A stretch of 34,904 nucleotides of DNA from Streptomyces sp. ISL-100 (GCF_018614615.1 NZ_JAGGOK010000101.1:1-34904), one strand, 5' to 3'; positions 1-7,494 are shown, numbered from the stretch's first letter. Numbers and translations are program-made. The notes: generated by a model from the letters alone, not told the origin.

Positions 1-250
1 CAACACCAGGGGATTCACGGCCCTCCCGCGCCGCTGGACCGTCGAACGCACCCTCGGCTGGCTCATGAACCACCGCCGCCTCGCCCGCGATTACGAAGCC
101 AAAACCCACCGCTCCGAAGCCATGATCCACCTCGCAATGATCAACCTGATGACCCGCAGACTCACCAGCGAATCCACCCCCACATGGCGCGGCGCGTGAA
201 CCACAACTAACCCGGCAATCCGGGATGAAACAACGGGATGAAACGCCCTC
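1..250 (+). mobile_element. IS5-family insertion sequence, distal end only (IS A)
   Basis: The window opens inside an insertion sequence. It contains the last 65 codons of a DDE transposase (stop at 197-199), a short non-coding tail, and a terminus reading CAACGGGATGAAACGCCCTC at 231-250. The same 20 bases recur as the reverse complement at 34885-34904, the last bases of the window. This identifies the 231-250 sequence as the outer end of a repeated element. TTA at 251-253 immediately follows and fits a TNA target duplication of the IS427 group of IS5. The proximal part of the element lies outside the window. Confidence 0.85.
2..199 (+). CDS. IS5-family transposase, C-terminal fragment
   Basis: This open frame has no start in the window and runs to TGA at 197-199 (65 residues). 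It contains RRWTVERTLGWLMNHRRLAR, the signature region around the last catalytic glutamate (E of VERTLGW) in IS5-family DDE transposases, followed by the usual C-terminal helix (HRSEAMIHLAMINLMTRRL). The fragment is cut by the window edge rather than by a visible mutation, so the full gene may be intact in the genome. The partner IS end at the right edge of the window suggests at least two copies in this genome. Confidence 0.85.
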   Translation, partial: NTRGFTALPRRWTVERTLGWLMNHRRLARDYEAKTHRSEAMIHLAMINLMTRRLTSESTPTWRGA

Positions 251-253
251 TTA

Positions 254-1118
254 GACCCTGTCCTATGTGGTGAGGTGTCGTTGGGCTTCGTATGGGGCGG
301 GGTACGTGGAGTTGGATTGTTCCGGACGGGTTGTGGGAGATCGCGGAGCCGTTGATCCCTCCGTCGAGGGTGCGGCCGCAGGGCGGCGGGACTCGGGACA
401 CGCCTGATGAGACGCTGTTCGCGGCGATCATCTACGTGCTGGTCAGCGGCTGTGCCTGGCGGGCTCTGCCGCCGTGTTTCGGGATATCGAAGTCGACGGC
501 CCACCGGCGGTTTCTGATCTGGTCAAGAGCCGGCGTCTGGGGCCGCCTGCATGAAGCCGTCCTGCACCGGCTCGACGACGCCGGCCTGATCGATGTCTCC
601 CGCGTCGTCTTCGACACCGCCCACGTCAGGGCTAAAAAGGGGGCGAACACACAGGTCCCAGCCCCGTGGACCGGGGCAAGCCGGGTTCCAAGATGCACGT
701 CCTGTCGGACGCGGCAGGACTGCCCCTCGTTGTTGGCGTCAGCGCGGGCAACACCCACGACAGCGAAGCCCTGAAGCCCATGGTGCTCGGTCACCGAACG
801 AGACACGACCCCCACCTCGGCCGCCACTTCAAACCCCAACGCCTGCACCCCGACAAGGCCTACGACATCCCCCATCTGCGGAAATGGGTGCGCGGCAAAC
901 GTATCGGCGTCCGGATCGCCCGCAAAGGCATCGAGTCGAGCGCGCGATTGGGCCGTCGGCGGTGGGTGATCGAGCGGACGATGTCCTGGCTGACCGGCTA
1001 CCGCAGACTCAACCACCGCTACGAACGCCACCCCCGCAACTACCTGGCCTTCCTCGGCCTCGCAGCCGCCCTCTGCTGCTATAAACGCCTCATCCGAATG
1101 ACCACATAGGACACGGTC
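254..1118 (+). mobile_element. Complete IS5-family (IS427-group-like) element, IS B
   Basis: This 865-bp element is bounded by 18-bp terminal inverted repeats with one mismatch: GACCCTGTCCTATGTGGT at 254-271 and its complement at 1101-1118 (GACCGTGTCCTATGTGGT when reversed). It is flanked on both sides by TTA (251-253 and 1119-1121), the TNA-type duplication known for this group. Size, repeats and the two-frame transposase fit a recent, structurally intact insertion. It landed in the TTA next to the outer end of IS A. Its right end lies 11 bp beyond the stop codon of the leftward ORF at 1133-1444. Confidence 0.93.
292..1109 (+). CDS. IS5-family transposase, two frames joined by a -1 frameshift
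   Basis: The first frame (ATG 292 to 774) carries the N-terminal part, including the first catalytic aspartate, D108 in VVFDTAHVRAKKG. The second frame (open from 636 to 1109) carries PVDRGKPGSKMHVLSDA, the second aspartate region (HPDKAYD) and the RRWVIERTMSW motif with the catalytic glutamate. The frames meet at the run AAAAAGGGGG (634-643). A -1 slip there gives RAKKGGEHTGPSPVDRGKPG, the continuous sequence expected for the family. Programmed frameshifting is known for IS427-group elements, so I read this as functional expression rather than damage. The internal GTG at 666 could also give a separate C-terminal product. Confidence 0.9.
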
Positions 1119-1132
1119 TTAGGGGCCCTTCC

Positions 1133-1582
1133 TCAGTGGACGTGATTCTCGCACCACTCGCAGCTGCCGAGCGTGATGCCCCGCATGTAGCGGTTGAGGT
1201 GCCACGTGGGAACCGCCGTGTCCGCGAAGTTCCGCTGAAAGAAAATCGCTACCAGTGCGAATAGGTCGTCCGGGTCAGGTTTGAGGGCTCGCAGTACGGC
1301 GCCGGGCTCGTAGCGGAAGCACACTTCGGTTTCGCCCTCCCGCTCCCGCATCCACAGGAGAACCCCCTGGTTCTGGACGAAGACCGCGTCAGGCCGAAGA
1401 TGCGGCAGCCTGTTCTTGCACATCTGGTGCATGGCCGCCCCCAAGGTCCCGATGGAGGCCCCGTCGTACGCGAAGATGCAGCCGAAGTTCGGAATGTACG
1501 GCCAGACGTTCCCGTAGAACTCCCAAGCGTCCTCAGAGGGAGGTCTGAGGCAACTGGGCCGAAGCCGCCCGCTTGTTGAACG
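1133..1582 (-). pseudogene. 5'-truncated hypothetical gene (possibly DUF6602-type C-terminus)
   Basis: On the minus strand an open frame runs from just after a stop at 1583-1585 down to TGA at 1133-1135. Its protein-like part begins near 1534 with EDAWEFYGNVWPYIPNFGCI and continues through CKNRLPHLRPDAVFVQNQGV to the end. No ATG or GTG precedes this part; the only candidate is a TTG at 1442-1444, which would cut into clearly coding sequence. The beginning of the gene therefore appears lost. The pattern reminds me of the distal half of DUF6602-type proteins, but this is from memory and weak. IS B sits 14 bp from the 3' end. Confidence 0.5.
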
Positions 1583-1718
1583 TCAGGCCACCAGTCCGTT
1601 CATGAAGGGTCACCCCCAGTCCAAACAGGCAAAGCGCACTGGTGCACCGCGGCATTCCCCGGATGCGAGACGGATGAATCAGGCGGGACCCAAGCCTGGG
1701 CCCCGGCGCCGAACCGTC

Positions 1719-1755
1719 GTCCCGCGCCGGCCGCACTCCGCGGCTGGCGCGGGAC
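1719..1755 (-). terminator. Strong hairpin after the beta-propeller gene
   Basis: Arms of 16 nt (1719-1734 and 1740-1755) pair with one mismatch around a 5-nt loop: GTCCCGCGCCGGCCGC against GCGGCTGGCGCGGGAC. It lies about 45 bp beyond the leftward stop at 1801-1803 and probably ends the sigma factor/beta-propeller operon. There is no U-run, as is usual in Streptomyces. Confidence 0.7.
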
Positions 1756-1800
1756 CCGAGTTCCTCTGCCGGGGCCCGCGCGACCCCCTCTAGTCCCTGG

Positions 1801-3171
1801 CTACGAACGCGCCTTGGGCAGCATGGGCTTGATCCGGAAGAGCTCGCCGCCGATCTGGCCGATGAGGCCGTGATCGTAGACCATCAGCTCCGGGGCGACC
1901 CCCGCCTCCACCTGGCTCTTCGGCACCTGCACCTGGCCGCGCCAGCGCATCGCACCGCTGTCCAGGTCGAGGCCCACCAGATGCCCGGACGGATCAAGGT
2001 AGTACGCCACCCGGCTACCGAGATCCACCGCAGCGTCGGAGGGCAGTTCCCGCATCGTGGGATCGCGCGGGTCCTTGCGGAGTTTCAGCCCGAGGTCGCG
2101 CGACCACAGCCGCTTGCCGTCGTCGGCCGAATACGCGACGGCGCTGCCGTTCCCGCCGGACGCCAGAATGATGCCGTCCGCGACCACGCCCATCGGCAGG
2201 CTGTTGACGCGGTGCTGCGACACTTTGCCCGAGCTGAGGTCGACGCGGGTCAGGGTGGCGGGCCCGGGGTCGCTGAAGAACCTCTGTCCGCCGGCCATAC
2301 CGCCCAGCAGCACCGCATCCCCGTCAGTGCCGATGTAGGCCGTCGGGCCCTTGACGGTCGCGACCGTCTGCGGCTCGCCGGTCGCCGGGTCCAACCGGAC
2401 GACGGTGCTGCGCTGCGGGGCTTTCTCGCTGTCCGGTGAGCACATCAGGTACGGGACGCCGCCGATCGCGGCCCGGTCGCAATCGGCCTGCTTCCACGAG
2501 TACGTCCACAGCGTCCGGCCCGTCCTGTCGTCCAGCGCGGCCACACTCTTGAAGATCGGGGCGTTGGCGAGGACCCCGCCGTCGAACAGCACGGCAGAGG
2601 ACCGGCGGCGGCTGTCGTCGGCCAGCTCGTGCTTCCACAGCACCTGTCGGCTGCCGATGTCGAGGGCGACGAGGTCGGTGCCGGCTCCGGGCGCGCCCGG
2701 GGCGTGATCGGCGTAGGAGTACAGCACTCCGTCGCGGACGCCGGGCAGCGATCCTGCCGGAGACCTGCCGCTGCTGACGTCCTTGGCCTTCTGCTGCCAC
2801 ACAACCTTTCCGGTACGGGCGTCCAGGCCGATGCCGTCGTACTCCGCCCCTCGGCAGTAGACGGCACGAGGACCGGTGGTGCAGGCGTCCCAGGACTTGC
2901 CGGGCAGCGTGGTCTGCCACAACAAGTTGCTCTGCTTGCTCACCCGCGAAGCCGGCTGTCGCGTCCCGTCGTCGCCACCCGCACCGGTGACAAGGAGCGC
3001 ACCGAAGGCGATACCGGTAAGGCCGAGAGCCGCACCGGTGACGCGCATGAGGCTCCGCCGTCGGTGGCGGCGCACGATGCGGTCGGCGATATCCGTGGGA
3101 GCGCTGGGGTTGTCGGGGGCCCATCTGTGCAGGACGTCCCGGATCGCGCGGTCCAGCTGGTCGGCGTTCAT
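1801..3171 (-). CDS. Membrane-anchored PQQ-like beta-propeller protein
   Basis: The 456-residue protein has a short cytoplasmic N-terminus (MNADQLDRAIRDVLHRWAP), an arginine cluster, one membrane segment at about residues 42-63, and then a long extracytoplasmic domain. That domain carries repeated blade motifs such as GIGLDARTGKVVWQQ, VALDDRTGRTLWTYSW and VGLDLDSGAMRWRGQ, typical of PQQ/quinoprotein-like propellers. The ATG overlaps the stop of the upstream sigma factor gene by 4 bp (ATGA at 3168-3171), so the two are translationally coupled. By position and topology it may act as the sensor or anti-sigma partner of that sigma factor. I see no zinc-binding anti-sigma motif, so that role is inference. 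Confidence 0.85.
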   Translation of the reverse strand: MNADQLDRAIRDVLHRWAPDNPSAPTDIADRIVRRHRRRSLMRVTGAALGLTGIAFGALLVTGAGGDDGTRQPASRVSKQSNLLWQTTLPGKSWDACTTGPRAVYCRGAEYDGIGLDARTGKVVWQQKAKDVSSGRSPAGSLPGVRDGVLYSYADHAPGAPGAGTDLVALDIGSRQVLWKHELADDSRRRSSAVLFDGGVLANAPIFKSVAALDDRTGRTLWTYSWKQADCDRAAIGGVPYLMCSPDSEKAPQRSTVVRLDPATGEPQTVATVKGPTAYIGTDGDAVLLGGMAGGQRFFSDPGPATLTRVDLSSGKVSQHRVNSLPMGVVADGIILASGGNGSAVAYSADDGKRLWSRDLGLKLRKDPRDPTMRELPSDAAVDLGSRVAYYLDPSGHLVGLDLDSGAMRWRGQVQVPKSQVEAGVAPELMVYDHGLIGQIGGELFRIKPMLPKARS

Positions 3172-3719
3172 GTGTGGGCCCCCTTCGGCACGTTGCTGCT
3201 CGGGACGGTGGCTGCGGCTTGAGCCGGGGCACCCAGCTCCGGCGCGAGACTGCGCAACCGGGCCAGCGACCGATGGGTGGTGCTGCGCACCGTGCCCACC
3301 GAACAGCCCAGCGCGCTCGCCACCTCCGTCTCGGACAGGTCTTCGAAATAACGCAGCACCAGCATCGTGCGCTGCCGCGGGGTCAGCCGGGCGAGCGCCT
3401 GACCCACGGTGATCCGCAGATCGGCGGCGGACGTGCCGTCAGCGACGCCGAGATCCTTCGGCAGCGCGGCGAACGTCGCCTCGCGGTGCGGGCGACGCAG
3501 CCGCCAGCGGCTGATCTGCTGCCGGTACATCACCTTGCGCACGTAACCCTCCGGGTCGTCTATATGCCGCCAGCGGCCCAGCACCTTCATCAGAGCGATC
3601 TGCACAAGATCCTCCGCCTCGTGCCGGTCGCCGCCGGTGAGCAAGTTCGCCAGGCGCAACAGGGCGCTCCACCGGACGTCGACGAAGTCCCGGAATCTTT
3701 CGTGATCCTGCGGGTCCAT
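3168..3719 (-). CDS. SigE-family ECF RNA polymerase sigma factor
   Basis: The 183-residue protein has a sigma-2 region (LLTGGDRHEAEDLVQIALMK, about residues 27-47) and a sigma-4 helix-turn-helix (LTPRQRTMLVLRYFEDLSET and CSVGTVRSTTHRSLARLR, about 112-160). Length and motifs match the actinobacterial 'SigE family' ECF sigma factors often encoded with a membrane protein. It begins at ATG 3717-3719 and overlaps the downstream beta-propeller gene. It should direct RNA polymerase to a small regulon, possibly including its own operon. I could not identify a convincing ECF-type promoter upstream. Confidence 0.9.
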   Translation of the reverse strand: MDPQDHERFRDFVDVRWSALLRLANLLTGGDRHEAEDLVQIALMKVLGRWRHIDDPEGYVRKVMYRQQISRWRLRRPHREATFAALPKDLGVADGTSAADLRITVGQALARLTPRQRTMLVLRYFEDLSETEVASALGCSVGTVRSTTHRSLARLRSLAPELGAPAQAAATVPSSNVPKGAHT

Positions 3720-4032
3720 GGGCCCTCCCGTTCCTCAACGCTCACAAGGACGCGCGGACCACAGGCAATCTATGTCTGCCGTTGCGAGTTTCTTCCGCAG
3801 GACTTCGCTCGCACGCTTCCGATCCCGCCTTGAATCCCACGGCGGCAGACAAGCAACGGCAAGTCGGCCAAGCGACCTGAGACCCCCCGATCCCCACAAC
3901 CACCTTAAAGATCTTGCCCCGCAGGTCTTGCCGATAGCCTGGGGGAGGAACTCACTCGATCGAGCAACTCCGGAGCAATGAGCGGCCGGGTTCAAGGTTC
4001 AACGAGCGCCATCAAGGCGGCGGCCTCCCAGG
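3720..4032. other. 313-bp intergenic region, no convincing gene
   Basis: This stretch separates the sigma factor start from the stop of the next leftward gene. It must hold the promoter of the sigma factor operon on the minus strand, where a TAGATT box (reverse complement at about 3766-3771) is a weak -10 candidate. Small ORFs on both strands lack protein-like composition or ribosome binding sites. I saw no repeat or RNA gene. Confidence 0.5.
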
Positions 4033-4485
4033 TCACAGGCGAGTGGTGAACCGGCCGTCGGGCAGTTTGCGCAGCCAGCCGCGGTCGGTCAGTCTGACCA
4101 GCTTCCCGCGCAGCGGTTCCAGCTTGGCCCGCACGCTGACGTCCACTCCCAGCACTTCGCCGGCCTGCCGGGCCATGACCGGTCCGGCGGCCTGCCGCAC
4201 GGCGGTGAGGATACGCTGGTAGTCCGGCGGGAGCGCGGCCTCCTCCACGCCTGACGTGCGGTGCGGGATCAGCATCACCGCCTGTCCGCCCACCTGCCCG
4301 GGCGTCGGTGCGGCGCAGGTACGCTCGTCGGCAAGCTCCTCACTCATCCGCTCGAGGACCTTCTCGGCGACTGCGAGTTCGTCGCGCTCGGCCCGCACCT
4401 CGGCCAACTGCTTGGCCAGCCGTACTTCGAGTTCGTCTAGTTCCGCGCGCCGCGCGGTGATCCGTTCCAGCAGCTCAGGATCCAT
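4033..4485 (-). CDS. Hypothetical coiled-coil / winged-helix-like protein
   Basis: The 150-residue protein starts MDPELLERITARRAELDEL. Residues 1-50 form a charged coiled coil with regular leucines. The C-terminal part (about 85-150) alternates helices with LTDRGWLRKLPDGRFTTRL, resembling a small winged-helix or replication-relaxation type DNA-binding unit (LTDRGWLRK looks like a wing). I recognise no named family; similar Streptomyces proteins are annotated as hypothetical. It lies downstream of a frameshifted gene on the same strand with 51 bp between their stop and start, so they probably formed one operon. A nucleic-acid-binding role is inference. Confidence 0.7.
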   Translation of the reverse strand: MDPELLERITARRAELDELEVRLAKQLAEVRAERDELAVAEKVLERMSEELADERTCAAPTPGQVGGQAVMLIPHRTSGVEEAALPPDYQRILTAVRQAAGPVMARQAGEVLGVDVSVRAKLEPLRGKLVRLTDRGWLRKLPDGRFTTRL

Positions 4486-4536
4486 TCACCCGATCGTAGA
4501 AGGCCGCCCGACCCCTGCGGGCAAGAACCGGACGGT

Positions 4537-5066
4537 CAGCTCACTGCCTCCGCTGTCGACCGCTTGCTCAAGAACTGCTTCGCCGCCTCGACCGCTTCCC
4601 TGTTGAGTTCCTCGAGAGACTCCCCAGCTCTCCTCCCAGCCGTCCAGGCTGTGCGCGCAGTGGATCAGCGGTTCCAGCTCTTCCGGGTAGCCAAGGTCGT
4701 GGGCGGTATCTGCCCAGATGAGGTGCGTGCCGGTGGCGGGATCCAGGGATCTGTCGGCAATCTGACCGGCGACCCAGTACGCCAGCGCCCACTTTGCGGC
4801 CCGACGGTCAGCGGGCGGGTGGAAGAGCAGTCCCAACTCCTCCAACATCTGGTCGAAGAGCGCTGGCGCTTCAGGCTCTTCGCTCCGGAAGAGGCCGGCC
4901 AGCATGGCGAGAGAGGGGCTCTCAACCCCGCGCCCATAAGCGCGTCCAGCCCTGCCTGGATGAGCCGGTCGGACCCGACGTGCCTACCGAATGCCCGCTC
5001 GCGCGCGATATGGCTGAGCTGCTTGAGGGCATCATCGCGGATCATCAGAGTCATCTCGGTCGGCAT
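4537..5066 (-). pseudogene. Hypothetical gene broken by two frameshifts
   Basis: Three consecutive minus-strand frames together give one plausible protein of about 176 residues. It starts at ATG 5064-5066 (MPTEMTLMIRDDALKQLSHI) and runs to about 4930. It then continues in the next frame as ESPSLAMLAGLFRSEEPEAP down to about 4625 (HSLDGWEESWGV), and in a third frame as SLEELNREAVEAAKQFL to TGA at 4537-4539. The junctions fall in a G-run (about 4925-4931) and in a TCTC repeat (about 4612-4618), which are typical slippage sites. Either this is a pseudogene or the assembly contains two indels. No function can be assigned; the helix-rich content and the neighbouring coiled-coil gene say little. 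Confidence 0.6.
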
Positions 5067-5498
5067 CTGGGAGAAGAAGGCTCGCACATCCGCCGGCACC
5101 GCTGCATCGCGTTTCTCTTCGAGCAAACCGCGCTGACAGACGATCTCCTCCGCAGACTGCCGCCCACCACCAGCGTGAGCACCCCGGAAGACCGTCACGC
5201 CAGCCCTTTGACCTGCGACTTCAAGTTGGCGGAGGCTCAATGCCTCGCCGCGCAGCGTGCCGTGTTGTCCACCCTGACGATCAGCAGCCATAATCCTGGC
5301 CGCATGCGGTGAGCGCATCGACTCCGCGACGCATGCCGCCGCACCCAGAGCCCCCGTAGGCACCAGCCGACGGGGGCTCCTCACCTCTCACGCCCTATCA
5401 CACACGTATCACCAACAGAGTCGACGCTCCTAGACCACAGGGCCTTGACCTGCGCGTATACGCCTCACATGGACCAGCTGGACCGCACAGGACGCTAT
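5067..5498. other. Non-coding junction region between two damaged genes
   Basis: This 430-bp stretch lies between the start of the frameshifted gene and the truncated pcaD-like remnant. A minus-strand frame stays open from 5384 but its translation does not look protein-like upstream of MPTEM at 5066. The region contains a GC-rich hairpin at 5348-5379. The junction where the pcaD-like sequence stops matching its family is at about 5509, so a deletion or insertion endpoint lies here. Confidence 0.5.
5348..5379. terminator. Perfect 10-bp hairpin, probable terminator
   Basis: GAGCCCCCGT (5348-5357) and ACGGGGGCTC (5370-5379) pair perfectly around a 12-nt loop. No intact gene ends close by on either strand. 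It may be the terminator of a gene that has been removed, which fits the other signs of loss in this area. Confidence 0.55.
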
Positions 5499-5618
5499 TT
5501 ACAACCTGTGCCATGTGGTACCCAGCGAGGGGCCGAGGATGAGGACCGGGGCATCCTCGGGGCCGTCGAACCGGTACTGCAGGGGCTGCGGGGGCTTCTT
5601 TTCGGTCTCGTCGCTCAC
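5499..5618 (-). pseudogene. pcaD: 5' remnant of a pcaD-like 3-oxoadipate enol-lactonase gene
   Basis: A GTG at 5616-5618, preceded by GGAG, opens a 39-codon frame. It contains LQYRFDGPEDAPVLILGPSL followed by GTTWH, the conserved opening of the alpha/beta-hydrolase 3-oxoadipate enol-lactonases of actinomycetes, where WHMWDRQ normally follows. After WH the match ends abruptly and the frame reaches TAA at 5499-5501. The core with the catalytic serine and histidine is gone, so this is a truncated relic. It starts 44 bp downstream of the stop of the 193-residue membrane protein gene. Family assignment rests on this short N-terminal match; another alpha/beta hydrolase of the same superfamily is possible. 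Confidence 0.6.
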
Positions 5619-5662
5619 TCGCTCCAGATTAGCGATCCGGCCGGCATGCTCGCCCCAGGGGG

Positions 5663-6244
5663 TCAGGGGGTGGCGGTGGAGACGACGTAGACGAAGGGAT
5701 GCGCCGGGTCGGTGTCGTCGACGGTGATGTCGACGGTCGGCTGCGGATCCTTCTGGTCGACCGTGGTGCCGGACCAGGTGCGGGCGGGATCGAGGGTCCA
5801 GCCGGCGACCTCGGCGTCGCGCTCACTGATCGTGATCTTGCCCTTCTTGAGGGCGGCCCGGTTGATGCCGAGGTCGTTCAGGAACCAGTCCAGGTCCGGC
5901 GGGACGGTGCGGAACTGGACGTACAGCCTGCTGCTCTTCCAGTTGTTCGTCTCGTAGTAGGCGACTTCCTGGCCCGCGTTGGGCACGGGTACGTCGTAGA
6001 TACGGCGTGTCATGCGGGACGGGAAGCCCTCGGTGAGGCCGCTGGCCGAGGCGATCTTCGCTTTGTCACGGCCGCTGTCGCGGCTCTGCTCGGCGGCGAT
6101 CAGCAGATACACGGCGGGGACGCCGATGAGCAGCACGATGATGATGGCTGTCAGCCAGCGGCGGCGGATCATGTGGCGGTGGGTCTCGGTGGGCTTGCCC
6201 GCATCGTCCGGGGACGGCGACTGGTGGGGAACGGACGGGGTCAT
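5663..6244 (-). CDS. Membrane-anchored hypothetical protein of the sugar locus
   Basis: The 193-residue protein begins MTPSVPHQSPSPDDAGKPTE. A positively charged HMIRRRW stretch precedes one membrane segment at about residues 29-47 (LTAIIIVLLIGVPAVYLLIA), followed by an extracytoplasmic domain of about 145 residues without cysteines. I recognise no family. Its ATG (6242-6244) shares one base with the TAA stop of the upstream ROK kinase gene, which indicates translational coupling and membership of the sugar operon. An accessory role at the membrane is inference from position only. Confidence 0.8.
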   Translation of the reverse strand: MTPSVPHQSPSPDDAGKPTETHRHMIRRRWLTAIIIVLLIGVPAVYLLIAAEQSRDSGRDKAKIASASGLTEGFPSRMTRRIYDVPVPNAGQEVAYYETNNWKSSRLYVQFRTVPPDLDWFLNDLGINRAALKKGKITISERDAEVAGWTLDPARTWSGTTVDQKDPQPTVDITVDDTDPAHPFVYVVSTATP

Positions 6245-7392
6245 TACTGGGGTCCCTGCGTGGTGGAGCGGATGGCCTGGGCGTAGCGCTCGTAGCGTTC
6301 GTAGCGCTCCAGGCGGCGGCGGTTGGCGCGGCGGAAACGGCGCGCGACGAGTCGGGCGAGGTCGGCAGCGCCGACCATACCGGCCTCCGGCCCGAGCTGG
6401 GCCTTGGCGATACGGGCCTCGGGGCGGTAGCCGCGGCCGGTGAGGTGGCGCCTGAAGGCGTCGCGGGCCGGGCCGATGAGCAGGTCGTCGGCGGCGCTGA
6501 CACCGCCGCCGATGACGAAGCAGGAGGGGTCGAGTGCGGCGGCGAGGTTGGCGATGCCTACGCCGAGCCACTGGCCGATGTCCTGGAACAGCTCGACGCA
6601 CATCGCGTCGCCCTCGCGGGCGAGCTCGGTGATGAGCGGTCCGGTGATCTCGGGGATGTTGCCGCCGACGCGCTCGATGAGGCTGTACGCGACCGGGGAG
6701 TCGGCGGCGGCAAGCTCACGGGCCTCGCGCACCAGCGCGTTGCCGGAGCTGTACTGCTCCCAGCAGCCGCGGTTGCCGCACGGGCAGCGGTGGCCGCCGG
6801 GGACGACCTGCATGTGGCCGAACTCGCCGGCGACGCCGTACTTGCCGCGCTTGACCTGGCCGTCCTCGAGGATCGCGCCGCCGATGCCGGTGCCGAGCGT
6901 AATCATGACGAGGTGGTCCTCGCCACGTCCGGCACCGAAGCGCCACTCCGCCCAGGCGGCGGTGTTGGCGTCGTTGTCGACCAGGACGGGGACGGCGAGC
7001 CGGGCGGAGATCGCGTCGCGCAGGGGCTCGTTGCGCCAGGCCAGGTGGGGGGCGAAGAGGACGGTGGAGCGGTCGGCGTCGACCCAGCCGGCCGCGCCGA
7101 TGCCGACCGCGTGGACGTCGTGGCGGTCGGAGAGGTCGAGGACCAGCTCGACGATGGTGTCCTCGACGACCTTGGGGCTCTTGGACTTGTCCGGCGTCTC
7201 GGTGCGGATCTTCTCCAGGATGACGCCGTCGGCGTCGACGACGCCGGCCATCACCTTCGTACCGCCGATGTCGATCCCGACGGTGGGCACCCGGGGCGCG
7301 CTGAGGTGCGAGCGCCGCTCGCGGGTGCCGACGGTCCGCAGGACGGTGGCGCGGGCGGAGCCGCGGTGCGCGAAGTCTCGGTACGTGCTCAT
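6244..7392 (-). CDS. ROK-family sugar kinase
   Basis: This is a 382-residue ROK protein. The phosphate-binding motif is GIDIGGTK (residues 39-46) and the catalytic aspartate lies in VDNDAN (about D141). The ROK zinc site is complete: H193 of GEFGHM plus C203, C205 and C210 in HRCPCGNRGCWE. There is no N-terminal helix-turn-helix, so it is a kinase rather than a ROK repressor. It carries a 35-residue N-terminal extension relative to compact glucokinases and an arginine-rich tail with ERYERYERY. The gene follows the ABC transporter genes by 199 bp, with a palindromic repeat between. It probably phosphorylates the imported sugar at the cytoplasmic face; the substrate cannot be told. Confidence 0.88.
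   Translation of the reverse strand: MSTYRDFAHRGSARATVLRTVGTRERRSHLSAPRVPTVGIDIGGTKVMAGVVDADGVILEKIRTETPDKSKSPKVVEDTIVELVLDLSDRHDVHAVGIGAAGWVDADRSTVLFAPHLAWRNEPLRDAISARLAVPVLVDNDANTAAWAEWRFGAGRGEDHLVMITLGTGIGGAILEDGQVKRGKYGVAGEFGHMQVVPGGHRCPCGNRGCWEQYSSGNALVREARELAAADSPVAYSLIERVGGNIPEITGPLITELAREGDAMCVELFQDIGQWLGVGIANLAAALDPSCFVIGGGVSAADDLLIGPARDAFRRHLTGRGYRPEARIAKAQLGPEAGMVGAADLARLVARRFRRANRRRLERYERYERYAQAIRSTTQGPQ
6283..6309. repeat. Three 9-bp tandem units within the ROK kinase gene
   Basis: GTAGCGCTC, GTAGCGTTC and GTAGCGCTC follow each other exactly at 6283-6309 and encode ERYERYERY on the minus strand near the protein's C-terminus. The unit is a multiple of three, so copy-number change would keep the frame. 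Confidence 0.8.
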
Positions 7393-7494
7393 GTCCCCTG
7401 CGGGGTCTTGGGGGCGGTGGCTGGCGGGTCAGGTGGTCGATTCTGCCATCCGGCGGGGCGCGGTGCGGCGCGGCGCCGCTGCGCGGGGCGACCT

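Noticed and set aside
1602..1793. A 63-codon plus-strand ORF
   Set aside because: Composition dominated by Arg/Pro/Gly and overlapping the terminator hairpin at 1719-1755.
3735..3995. An 86-codon minus-strand ORF upstream of the sigma factor gene
   Set aside because: No ribosome binding site, odd composition, and no protein-like pattern; treated as intergenic.
5340..5400. The hairpin at 5348-5379 considered as a tRNA or attachment site
   Set aside because: No cloverleaf arms, T-loop or anticodon pattern fits; it is a simple stem with a 12-nt loop.
5445..5690. An 81-codon plus-strand ORF
   Set aside because: It is antisense to the pcaD-like remnant, which explains the coding bias there.
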